A stretch of 64,000 nt of DNA from positions 315,001 to 379,000 of the forward strand of contig OY727095.1 of assembly GCA_963402885.1 (NCBI GenBank). Direction: 5' to 3'. The translations under genes and the position numbers were made by a program. This DNA is from Antedon bifida (taxonomy: Eukaryota; Echinodermata; Crinoidea; Comatulida; Antedonidae). The notes under the pieces were generated by a model that was not told the DNA's origin, did not search any database, and worked only from the letters and a program-made list of their open reading frames with translations. Shown piece by piece: positions 47,601 through 58,436 of the stretch (the first letter of the stretch is position 1; every line of letters starts with the position of its first letter).

Positions 47601-50600
47601 CCTCTTTAGCTACACTATGTAATAAAAACGTCAACATCTCACCTTTTTGGTTAAATCTGAAACTAAAATAATTTATGGACTGATAAACTAAATCATTCAA
47701 ATTTGTTTTTTTTTTTGTTTAGGTTACTGTAGTGTAAGTGTAAAATACCTGAATCATACTGAACATTTATCCATAGAAACTGTTCCCAATCAGTAATGTA
47801 TGTAGTTGTACTGTGCAGCAAAGAGTTCTAATGATAGTTTTTTTCTCCTAACAGCGGACATAATCTCAACCGTAGACTTCAATCATGATGGAGAACTACT
47901 TGCAACCGGTGATAAGGGAGGAAGAGTAGTCATCTTTCAGAGAGAAGATTTAGTGAGTATTTCCAACAAATTAATTAATATTATCAATATATACTGTAAA
48001 ATAAAACAAGTAATTCATTATTACAGTCAGGAGGTCCATCCACACAGAGGGAAAATGGCTATGGTCATGTAATACAAAGTGAGCTTGAGAGTTGTCAAAA
48101 CAATATGAACTATCTGATAACTAAAGCACATAAAACTCCTAGAACATAGGATGCCCTTTGCCATTTTTCTCCTGACTCCACACTGAAAAATAAGTGAAAG
48201 TCGCACGCACACACCCACACAAAATAATACATAATTCATGCTAATTAATAATTCCACATAGAGCAACCTGATTTAAAACATTTGAAACAATATCACAAAT
48301 TAAACAACAGTATGTCCGCCTACACTACCAGGTCCTATCAAATTCACACGCACATCAAATATAAGTAAATTTAAAAGTCACTAGAAGAACATGATCTAAA
48401 AACACTTAAATGCGCACAGATTAAACAATCGTTTTCGATGACCAAACCATGTCATGTCAATTCATTGTATGCATACATTGATATTGAGACCTGTTATCTT
48501 CCTCCTCACCTTAACACAGTTTGATGGTTTCTAGATCCAAATGATGGCCGAATATGCATCGATTGACCTCTGACCTGGTTAAGTCGTCGGTCGTCGCAGA
48601 TCGAAAGCTCCCTATTTGATTAAACTTAAGCCTTTATTCTTATTTTAAGTAAAAAAATCATATTTTTATCGTTTCTAATTTTTAGTTTGATCAACAACAG
48701 CAGCAACAACAGCAGCAACAAGCTAGAGGAGAATATAATGTATATAGCACGTTCCAGAGTCATGAACCAGAGTTTGATTACTTAAAAAGTTTAGAAATTG
48801 AAGAGAAAATTAACAAGATCAAATGGTTACCTAGACATAATAATGCCCACTTTCTCCTGTCTACAAATGGTAAGTACGAACATTAAGCAGCTTAGTTTTT
48901 ACTGGTACTGGTTCAGGTAACCATCTACATAGAGACATCTGGTAGCCATTGACATAATGTTGCCATTTAGATTAATGCTACTTTTAAGTGTACACACAAT
49001 ATTTTTCTTTTTTTTTAAAGGTGACATACCACAGACATTGCAATAAATTCTTATAAATGTTGATGACAATTCGCACCATGCATGTAGTTTTATCTATACC
49101 TGAAAATATTGTTATTCTTTCTAGATAAGACAATTAAATTATGGAAAGTGTCAGAAAGAGATAGAAGATGGACCGGTTTCAACTTAAAAGACGATGATGG
49201 ACTCATCCGTGAAAACAATAGTATTCAATCTTTACGAATTCCGCATTCCACCCCTATGGAATTAATGGTAGAAGCCAGCCCTAGGAGAATCTTCGCGAAT
49301 GCTCACACATACCATATCAATTCAATATCCGTCAATAGTGATGTTGAAACGTACATATCAGCTGATGACCTCCGCATTAACCTTTGGCATCTAGGGATCA
49401 CCGACCAGAGCTTCAGTATCCTTTAAAAATATTGTAAAATGCTAAAATAAAAATACAGTAGAACCCCCTCCTTTGAGACATTCCCTATTCAGTAAAACCC
49501 CCTATTCAGGGAAAACCCCTATTCAGCAAATACCCCGATTCAGGAAAAACCCCTATTCAGCAAATACCCCGATTTAGGAAAAACCCCTATTCAGGGAACT
49601 CCCCTACACACCTACTACGGCCAACACTACTTCTTCTATTAAGGGGACACATGTTTCTGAATCGTTCCAGGTATCCTATGCTTGCAACAAAATTGATAGA
49701 AAAATGATAATGTCCGTCCACAATATCTTCATCCTATATATGAACATTTTTGTATTGCACTAAAAGAAAACGTATTAAAAGCTTTTTTATCCTTAAGCGT
49801 TAACTTTATAGATATTGTTGATATAAAACCAGCCAATATGGAAGAGCTTACAGAGGTGATAACAGCCGCGGAATTCCATCCCAAGCAATGTAACCTGTTT
49901 GTATATAGTAGCAGCAAAGGGACCATTAGACTATGTGACATGCGAGCAGCTGCTCTATGTGATCAACATGCTAGAAGTAAGATCATTCTTATCATTTATT
50001 TAAAAGCCCTTTCACATTTCATCTTGTTTCAGGTTCATAGTTCTTAGATTTAAGTTTTGAGCATTGATTTCAGACCTCTCAACTTTCAATTACCAAAAAA
50101 AAAAGATTTACAACTTGCACCAACTAAATACCAAACAATTTAATGATCTAGAATTTGTTTTAAATTATGTTTACTAATCCAACTAACTCATTCTGAAATA
50201 AATACTTTTTGTAAGCGTTAAAGTTTGACACTACGTATTTCAACACTTAGTATGTCCCACGTTAAAACAGAAAATGAGTAAGATATGGAAGGACATAATA
50301 ATTGTGTAGTTTCATGAATTACTTAATTGCATTTTTTATTTCTGTAACATTAACTTAATACTGTGTGCGCCTTTCGGGAAAGATTTTTTTACGGATTTAT
50401 TTTGCGCAAAAAGTGGGATACGCCCACCAAAGTTTGGAGGTCTGGAATCATTTTACTGAACTGAAAACATTATGTAAACAAGAAGAGATGTGATAAGGTA
50501 AATTTTACAGTAGTTTTTACTATAGGACTCAAAATAGGACTAGGAAGTTGTATGTACTTTAATTTAGAATTCTCTTCATTATTTGGAAGGGTACATCCAT

Positions 50601-51765
50601 TTACTAAGATAGTTTAAAATGTTAGTTTGGGTGGAGTAGAAATTGAATTCTAAAAAAGGAATAGAAAAATCTTAGATATCAGAGAAGTACATTTTTTCAG
50701 CGACAATCACTGGTCAATCTATGAAAAGGTGTTGTAGATCTTCCACAAAACTGCAAACATTACCATATATAGATCATTTCGCACAACATAATAAATTTTA
50801 TTTTTATACAGTATTTGAGGAACCGGAGGATCCAAGTAACCGGTCTTTCTTCTCGGAAATTATATCATCCATATCAGATGTAAAATTCAGCCACAGTGGA
50901 CGCTATCTTATATCAAGGGATTATTTGTCAGTTAAAGTGTGGGATCTTCACATGGACAGCACACCTGTGGAGACCTTCCAAGTGCATGAGTATCTACGTA
51001 GTAAACTTTGTTCATTGTATGAAAATGATTGTATCTTTGATAAATTTGAATGCGTTTGGAATGGAAATGACAGGTAAAGTATAATTCTTTTATCCTAACA
51101 AAATGTTCTGGCTTCTGTGTGTAGATATCTCAAATTAATTATAAACCAAAGTATAGTAAAAAAAATAATTTTATGTCCTCTCACAAAAAACATCCCTGTA
51201 ATTTGTAAACTATATTTTTTTTTTCACTGTAACTTTTTGTTTTGGTTTATTTATTTTGTTAAAAACTTGTGCAACAATTTTAATGATAACTGATGTATCA
51301 GTTTAACTTATAACTTATGTACCAGTTTAACTTATAACTTATGTACCAGTTTAACTTATAACTTATGTACTAGTTTAACTTATAACTTATGTACCATTTT
51401 AACTTATAACTTATGTACCAGTTTAACTTATAACTTATGTACCAGATGTATCCAAATTAAATAAATATTACTTGCTTTTTAGTGCAATTATGACTGGTTC
51501 ATACAACAACTTCTTTAGAATGTTTGACCGCACATCAAAACGAGATCTAACATTAGAAGCATCTAAAGAAAACATGAAGCCACTGCAGGTGCTAAAGCCA
51601 CGTAAAGTTTGTACAGGAACAAAGCGCAAGAAGGACGAGATGAGTGTAGATAGTTTAGATTTCAACCGTAAAATCCTGCACACTGCATGGCATCCCAAAG
51701 AAAACATAATTGCTGTAGCAGCTACAAATAATTTGTATATATTCCAAGAAAAGCCACCCAGTTAG
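44650..51765 (+). CDS. PPP2R2: protein phosphatase 2A B55 regulatory subunit (8 exons, 451 aa)
   Basis: WD40 beta-propeller that directs PP2A to substrates in mitotic exit and signalling (family knowledge). Exons: 44650-44656, 45588-45653, 47855-47952, 48686-48869, 49125-49415, 49812-49976, 50812-51073, 51483-51765. All GT/AG with matching phases; stop TAG. Hallmarks: [14 protein letters not shown] (9-22), [134 protein letters not shown], near-identical to vertebrate B55. Odd point: ten consecutive Gln (60-69) from CAA/CAG codons replace a short polar loop before [14 protein letters not shown] at 51956. Intron 2 contains a ~44-bp minisatellite and intron 7 a 24-bp one. Vertebrate paralogues A-D cannot be separated here. 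Confidence 0.97.
45103..45190 (+). repeat. 35-bp tandem repeat (2.5 copies)
   Basis: Unit GGGACAGTTGAGTTGATATC + AATAAACAGGCAGCA, in B55 intron 1. Copies are nearly identical, so the expansion is recent. Confidence 0.85.
46560..46950 (+). repeat. ~44-bp minisatellite (about 9 copies)
   Basis: Unit AATGAATGAATGTGCCACTA + TCAACAGCTAAACCTATAGT with 0-2 extra T. Copies are nearly identical. In B55 intron 2. Confidence 0.9.
49450..49650. repeat. CCCCTATTCAG tandem repeat
   Basis: Starts CAGTAGAACCCCCTC, followed by about seven copies of CCCCTATTCAGGAAAAAC or CCCCTATTCAGCAAATAC and an inverted TTAAGGGGACAC. Related to the blocks at 19925 and 24063. In B55 intron 5. Confidence 0.75.
51280..51445 (+). 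repeat. 24-bp minisatellite (6-7 copies)
   Basis: Unit ACTTATAACTTATGTACCAG + TTTA. In B55 intron 7, ending 38 bp before exon 8. Confidence 0.9.
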
Positions 51766-52200
51766 GTTAGGTATAGTGTTTAGGTAGATTTGTAAAGACT
51801 TTTGATACTCAACTAAGAAACCAACTCCAGTCATTATTGTAAGGCCATGTTGGCTTGCTGTATCCTACAGTCTAACAATGTCTGACAGGAAGCTTACCTT
51901 TACAATGCACAGTGGTATAAATAAGCAACCTGTTTTAAGCACCTATAGCATTATAAATAAAAAACAACTCTTGTAATGTTTGTCAACTCATGATACAAAT
52001 GTTTATGTGCAAGTAAAACAAACAGGTCCTGTCAATGCAGTTGGTTTAAGTTGGTTACCTCTGGAGGTAAGCAGGAGTCTTAGATGATGACATCACGGAT
52101 GTCTATCATAAGTTAAGTTTGCTCCGTTAACAGTTCAATTTTCAGTAATGCCCAGAAGTAAATATATTTGAAGGGAGATCTATGCATGTTTAATCACTAA

Positions 52201-52347
52201 AGCTTGGTTCTTACTTTGATGCCATGCAAGGACGTAAACACAACGCAAGTGGGTTGACCAATCACAAGTGACACATCGATTGTGATTGGTCAAATTACTT
52301 ACGTTGTGTTGCACGTCCTTGTATTGTTTCATAGTGGGAACCAAGCT
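52201..52347. mobile_element. MITE family B, complete copy
   Basis: Starts AGCTTGGTTCTTACTTTG after TAA, ends CATAGTGGGAACCAAGCT before TAT. Interior inverted blocks (GACCAATCACAAG / TTGTGATTGGTC) are well kept. Confidence 0.8.
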
Positions 52348-52611
52348 TATGCTGCCTGTGTAACTGCTGCTGTTGCGAGATGAAATACTGGATTTACATT
52401 CAAACCAAAACTTTATACTTGGAATCCAAAACTTAAGGACCAAACTAAGTCATAACTCAACTTCTCAGTCCGTTAGTATAAGAAACTATTAATGAAATAT
52501 GAATAAATCAGTTATATAAAGACTAAATAATTACAAAATATATTCTATTTGTTTTTGTCAGCATTGTGTTTAGAATATTTTTTTATAAATCTAATAGTAT
52601 AATTTATGGAC

Positions 52612-52713
52612 TAGTGATGTGCCCAAATATGGTAGTGATATGACATCATCATGTCCATATATGGGCACATCACATTTTTTTGTCACATAAAGTTTGATAG
52701 TGTAGACAGAGCT
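52612..52713. mobile_element. MITE family A, left-truncated copy
   Basis: Begins at ACTAGTGATGTGCCC inside the left arm and runs to GATAGTGTAGACAGAGCT followed by TAA. Confidence 0.75.
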
Positions 52714-53431
52714 TAATTTATCTTCCATGTAATCGAGATGAATTGAATTGGTTTAAATCTGTTTTTATTGTATATCAAATCTTATTCTATTCATTAAGAG
52801 TAGATAATTGTGAACGGGTAAAATATGCATTTGTGAATCGAAGCATCAAAATGAACATGAAAAAATGTAATTACTGTATTTATTTTATTATTTTTGTTAT
52901 TTTGTCGTCGAATGCAAACAAAATGGTCATCAAATGTTGCCCCAGAATAATTACCAAGCGTATATTTCTTCTTTTTTTTTAAAGACCAGGTTGCTAATTT
53001 TCAAGTTTGTACAACTTAAAAAGTCTTGGTTACAAAAATGAAATATGGAATTTGCTGCCCTCAACTTGTATTTTTGTCCTCATAGCCTTTGTTACCCAGT
53101 AACGCAATAACTAGTCTTTCCTCAGTCACTCTTAAATCATGCTATGGCAGTAGTATGTAAAATGAATTAATGAAATATGCATTGAATGTAATAGGAAGGC
53201 TTATGTATTTAATTGTTTTTTATTTAATGTGTTTTATTTGTATTTGTGAAGAAAATGCTCAACCAACCAATATGTCGCAATCAGTTCTATTCAGTGTGTA
53301 TTTGTATTTACTTTTTTTGTTAAACAAAATGAATTTGATACTTAACGTATAAAAATTGTCAGATTTGGCAATAATTGTGGATTTTTCTACACTTTAATTA
53401 ACATGTTTTGTTCTGTTGTAACTAGCCTTTT

Positions 53432-53731
53432 TGAAATATACGGTGGCTCATAGGTGCCTCTTAAAGTATCTAAATGGTATTGTATACCTGTTAAATATAC
53501 TGTATGCAGGAGGCACCTTTGAGCCTACCTCCTGTCAAAATACACGGTGGCTCATAGGTGCCTCTTAAAATATCAAAATGGTATGGTATACCTGTTAAAT
53601 ATACTGTATGCAGGAGGCACCTTTGGTTAAAATACACGGTGGCTCATAGGTGCCTCTTAAAATATCTAAATGGTATGGTATACCTGTTAAATATACTGTA
53701 TACAGGAGGCACCTTTGAGCCTACCTCCTGT
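53432..53731. repeat. three tandem copies of a ~95-bp hairpin-forming unit
   Basis: Each unit runs from GGTGGCTCATAGGTGCCTC to GAGGCACCTTTG, the two ends being inverted copies of each other (GGCTCATAGGTGCCTC against GAGGCACCTTTGAGCC). Units 1 and 3 also keep AGCCTACCTCCTGTC; unit 2 lacks it. A small open frame across it is not a gene. Confidence 0.85.
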
Positions 53732-55365
53732 CAATGTTATAAGGTTACTATGAAACAATTAAAAAGCAAATTAAAAAGATAAAGATCACTGTATATCACT
53801 TGTATGTCATTCTGTTTGTATTTGAATTAATAAGTCTGTTCACTAACTAATCTAACTTACTTAGTTCGAACTTAAATGACTAGACTGGATTCTTCCATAC
53901 AATTATGTTTATGACTAATGGGACTAAATTGAACCAGGCAGTCGTTAATGTAATTCTATTTGTACTGTATTATTAATTAATATGCCTGTGCAATAATGGC
54001 TCTTGGCCGGACTAAATTGCTTAGAGAACCGGACATTCACTATATAACACATCTTGACCAACAGAGAGATTTTGTAAATAAGAGCTTTGGTCTTATAAGT
54101 ATGGCTTCCTTCGGTTTTAATGTCAGTTTGTCGAATGGTTAATGTTGGTTGGTCAATTGATTCCTGGATTAGCTGTTTTGATTGGTTGATTGCTTCAACC
54201 AATCAACTTTCGTTTAACTTAATTGTTGGTAGTTAAATGCTGTACTACTATTTATTGCGCAAATTTAGTCAGCAAATTTAGTCAGCAAATTTCAATAATA
54301 TTCAATTAACCTAATGCCATCGTCCATATTGCTTTTTTTTTTGTCTTAATCGAAATTCGTTTTTAATTAAGCAAATGCAAATTAGACTCCGTATGCAGGT
54401 CACGGATTAGGAAATCTTTGAATTCGAACAACAAGCGGATTAACACAACATGGTTAATTGTGCTGGTGAAAGGAAAACGTCGATATTGAATGGTCATTTT
54501 GAATGAAAGAAGCGAGAATGAAGACACTAAGGCGCGAATTGTTGTAGTAGACTGGACGGGCCTACCTATACTTATACAGTACAGTACTCAATATTGTAAC
54601 TAAGCGTTTTTTAACATTTTGAAACATTAACGACGTTGATATAGAAGGCCGATATAAGCATTAATGCAAGACTATTCATAAGACGAAAAGGTAACATTTT
54701 ATGCAACATTGTCTGGAAATACCAAGAAACTGCCTTTAAGGTTCAACTTAATTTCCGTGGAAGCCAATTGTAACTGAAATGAACAAGTGAAGAAACTGCT
54801 TCTTAATTTCCTCCGAAGAAGAAGATAATTGAAACTGAAATAAAAGCTTGATGAGGGGTGAAGATTTAGAATCCCAGACCAGGTATGAATTTTACGTTTT
54901 GAAAACAAGAAGCAATATCAAGATAATTTATGACAGTACGTTAATATAATGATTGGAATTCGATTTATATGAAGAATGACAGGTCTATTATTCAAGACGG
55001 ATAAACAAACAGCGGCCGTGTCAATACCAAAGTCGCCAGTCAATGTGAAGATTATTGTAAAAGTAAAACATACAATAGATACATTGAGAAAGAAGACAAC
55101 ACACCTATGTTCCTGCTGTGAGGACCTCGCAACCAATCTATAAAGGACAATGACTACATATTGTGTTAAACATCTGAAATAAATCTCTTCAAATATTTGG
55201 AAATATACCTTCTATATGTTACAGGAAGAAGGAATGGAACGAAGAAAGACATTATTTTTAACGTCTAAAATCAATGAACAATATTGATGATCTCTGTGAT
55301 TTGTCAACGAACGAACGAGTACTTTAAATGATTGTCCCAAGTTGGTAATGTGACATTTCAGTGAC

Positions 55366-56584
55366 ATGTCTGAGTTTAATGTGACTTACAATGACACTAC
55401 AGATACTTCCTATGTGACTTACACTACAAAGACTATTAGAACCTCAACCTCAGCAACCACTCTTAACGTAACTTCAACTGAAGATTTTGAGCCTACATTA
55501 CGCAGTTCAAGTCTTCTCTATATTCTTTTGATAATCGACTTTATAACCATAATTATTAGGAAATTTGCTTGTTATCGTGGCAGTTTTTAGGAATCATCGG
55601 CTGCGCTCAACCACGAACTTACTGATCGCTTCGTTGGCGTTGGCAGATTTTCTAATTGGCGTGGCTGTCCTCCCTACCGCCATTTCATTGGAATACTCCT
55701 CTGGTTACTGGTATTTTGGCAGAATTTGGTGTGACATTTGGCATGCCATAGATGTATTCTGTTGCACTGCATCTATATTAAACCTATGTATCATATCTTT
55801 TGATCGATACTGGGCGATAACGAGGCCGATGACTTACCGTTTCAAAATGACGAAACGCGTCAGCTGTTTTCTCATCGCGTTTGTATGGGTTTCTGCGTCT
55901 GCCATTTCGTTCCCGTGGTTAATTTGGTGGAGGAAAGTAGATCCACCATTTGTTGTGAATCAATGTATTTTTACAAGTAACTCGCTATTTATTTTTCTTT
56001 CATCATTTATTTCGTTTTATTTGCCATGCACAATTATGACTTTCATTTATTTAAGTATTTAGGCCTACTTAACAGTTAAGCAGCAAATACGAGGAATTCT
56101 AACCGGTACAAAAAGCGTAATAACAAGGACAAGCAAATCAGACAAACATGAAAAACCCGTAAATTTACGAATACATCGCGGAGGTACATTAAAAAAGAAT
56201 AAACTAACATACACTATGAAAACTGAACACAAAGCCGCCAAAGTGCTAGGTATCGTTATGGGTATTTTCATCGTTTGTTGGCTACCATTCTTTGTAACAA
56301 ACGTTCTATCAGCTCTCTGTATAGAATGTATTAAATACCCAGGGTATATCTTTCCAATAGTAAGCTGGCTTGGATGGCTCAACAGTACAATGAACCCGTT
56401 AATATACGCATTTGTCAGCAAGCAGTTCCGTAAAGCATTCCGTGATATTCTGTTTGGTTCTTTTTGTCGAACTAAGAGTTCACACTCATCGTCTGTAGTT
56501 ACCACCCTTTCGAAAGGTATCATCAATGCAACATTTATAAACGAGGAGGAAGATTTCAAATTAGCAACTTACAAATATTCCTGA
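55366..56584 (+). pseudogene. aminergic-type rhodopsin-family GPCR, disrupted by a frameshift and an in-frame stop
   Basis: Single-exon 7TM receptor related to biogenic-amine receptors (dopamine D1/octopamine/trace-amine group; subtype not resolved). Frame 1 from ATG 55366 gives an N-terminus with several N-x-S/T sites and the first part of TM1 (LLYILLIIDFITII). The frame then shifts by one base at 55556-55561 and GNLLVIVAVFRNHRLRSTTN continues. Later landmarks: SLALADFLIGVAVLP (TM2), CDIWHAIDVFCCTASI with the amine-binding Asp of TM3, DRYWAI, SFYLP in TM5, then TAG at 56060-56062. The same frame resumes with YLTVKQQIRG, KAAKVLG, CWLPFF (TM6), NSTMNPLIYAF (TM7) and RKAFRDILFG, ending at TGA 56582. 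AATAAA at 56828. The stop lies in TAGGCC, which looks like a 6-bp insertion. Either a young pseudogene or two assembly errors; short-intron alternatives would destroy TM1. Confidence 0.8.
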
Positions 56585-58436
56585 TAATTTTTTCTAATTA
56601 TAGATATGAACTGATTATGACGAAGTATTTATGGTTTTCATCAATCTGTTTTACTTATTTCAAATCATGTAAATGTGTGTTAGTCACTGATTTCTGAGAC
56701 GTCATCAGTAAATGTGTGTTAGTCACTGATTGCTGGGACGTCATCAAAAGTGACGGAGTCCGCTCTTGTAGTCTCACAGGTTTAACGTGTGTGTTATTGT
56801 TGTTTGTATTGTTCATGTAAAATCCGAAATAAATTGAAGCTGGAAGAATGACGATTCCGAATCCGAGTTTTTGTCTTTATCACCCGATATTCTGTGCTCT
56901 CATTTGGAGATTTAAAAATGCTGTAGAACGGTGCGATGAAAATGATTCCTCAATTTTATTTTTTTGCTTTGGGATATTTGTATGGACTTATAAAAGCGCT
57001 ATAAAAGACAACCATTATTGTTATTATAATCAACTTCGTAAATTCTTGTAATTGTTTGTAAGGAGTAGCTTGCGTCCGCGAATTACTTGCGTATTTTTCA
57101 ATGTACTTTCGTATAAAGTACAAATTACGTCAGAGTAAGGCAAAACATCTGACCAATTACGTTAATTCTTGTTTAACAGAAAATTTGATGTCATCCGGAG
57201 AATACCATTCGCTTCACTATTCATGTTAATCCGGTGGATATATCATTCTATTTATTTAGTAAAAGCCGTGACAAACAAATCGCACATCTACTTAAACGTG
57301 TTCTTGAAAGTAAATATGACATAGCATTCGTGTCATTGAACATACGTGTGTTTGAATGCTTGATTAGTTAAAATAAATGTTGAAAGAGATGAAGTACTGC
57401 GTTATGTTGTGTATACTTTCAGCATGGAAAGCGCAAACACATTCACATTAAGTTAATTAACGCGGTATAATTTCCAATATTTCAAGTAATTTGCACGTTT
57501 TTATTATTTATTTTATGAGTGCTAAAGAACGTCTAGGAACGTCAACTTTTAGAATAAATCTGTACACTATATATAATTTTTGTGTTCCCATTAATTAATT
57601 GCCAAATATTTAATTTAGTAAACGTATTTTTTATATATCCTATCATTGTAAACGTCTTTTTTTAAATATTAAGCTAGCTATAGGCCTACAGATAACTTGT
57701 TTACACCAAATATACTGGAAAAAGTATGTGTTTGGAGGATTATGATGCCCATAATATCTCTCTTATTTCTAGTATTAGTTTTGTTCTGTCGGATAGTTTC
57801 CAATAAGTAAAGACAAATTCGGATTGTTTTAATTCAGGTGTTTTATTACATTATTTAACCTCAATTCTCTAGTACTACAAATAAATGAAAGAAAAATATT
57901 TCAGTTGCTTATAATATTATGACGTCACGTCTTCAGAAACATTGGAAATAAAAATAATGGGGTTTTATTGGACAAATTATTACAGTCTGTGATGTCGTCA
58001 TGATGATGTCGTCATGATACACCTTGCATAACATTCAGTAACTTGTGACCGAAGTATATTTTGGTTGTGGCGATACCATCATGGACTACATAAGATGGAT
58101 ACTATTGTTCGTGGTCATATTATTGTGCGTGGTTTATGTTAGTATTAGTAGCCATAGACCTGCTATTATAAGCAGTCTATATTATTATACAACCCTGGTC
58201 TGTAGACTGGCTATTGTTCGTGGTCATATTATTGTGCGTGGTCTATGTTAGTACTGTATTAGTAGCCTATAGACCTGCTATTATAAGCGGTCTATATTAT
58301 TATTGGTCCTGCTCTGTAGGCCTGCTATAGTCTTGCATATATTGGCCTCATCCATCTACCGTATTTATTTAGACCTGTCAGCTGCGAATGCATGGTCTTA
58401 ATAATAGTACACCTATTCCAGTAAATGTTGTTCTTT
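56585..58436. other. spacer between GPCR-like locus and aminopeptidase
   Basis: Contains a 35-bp direct repeat (TGTGTGTTAGTCACTGATT blocks at 56672 and 56710, each followed by GACGTCATCA), a duplicated TGATGTCGTCATGATGATGTCGTCATGA stretch near 57990-58018 (noted by position), and a ~113-bp tandem duplication (58099-58323). The minus-strand aminopeptidase 3' end probably uses TTTATT (AATAAA on the minus strand) at 58364. No other gene is supported. Confidence 0.5.
58099..58323. repeat. ~113-bp tandem duplication
   Basis: Two units share CTATTGTTCGTGGTCATATT, ATTGTGCGTGGTNTATGTTAG, GACCTGCTATTATAAGC and GTCTATATTATTAT. The open frame that spans them reflects the repeat and is not a gene. Confidence 0.85.

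Larger units (their letters stand above)
51766..55365. other. 3' region of B55 and spacer before the GPCR-like locus
   Basis: Holds the B55 3' untranslated region, a family B MITE (52201-52347), a truncated family A MITE (52612-52713), a triplicated hairpin unit (53432-53731) and otherwise AT-rich sequence. Open frames at 52743, 53170, 54699 and 54918 are low-complexity and lack domains; 54.4-55.3 kb may be the 5' leader or promoter of the GPCR-like locus. Confidence 0.5.

Noticed and set aside
54699..55136. Minus-strand frames of 69 and 72 codons with hydrophobic stretches
   Set aside because: They are antisense to the likely GPCR leader, have no splice partner and no recognisable domain.
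55508..55560. Intron in TM1 of the GPCR (donor after CGCA, acceptor TTATTAG) instead of a frameshift
   Set aside because: Splicing would remove the first half of TM1 and leave too few hydrophobic residues for a helix.
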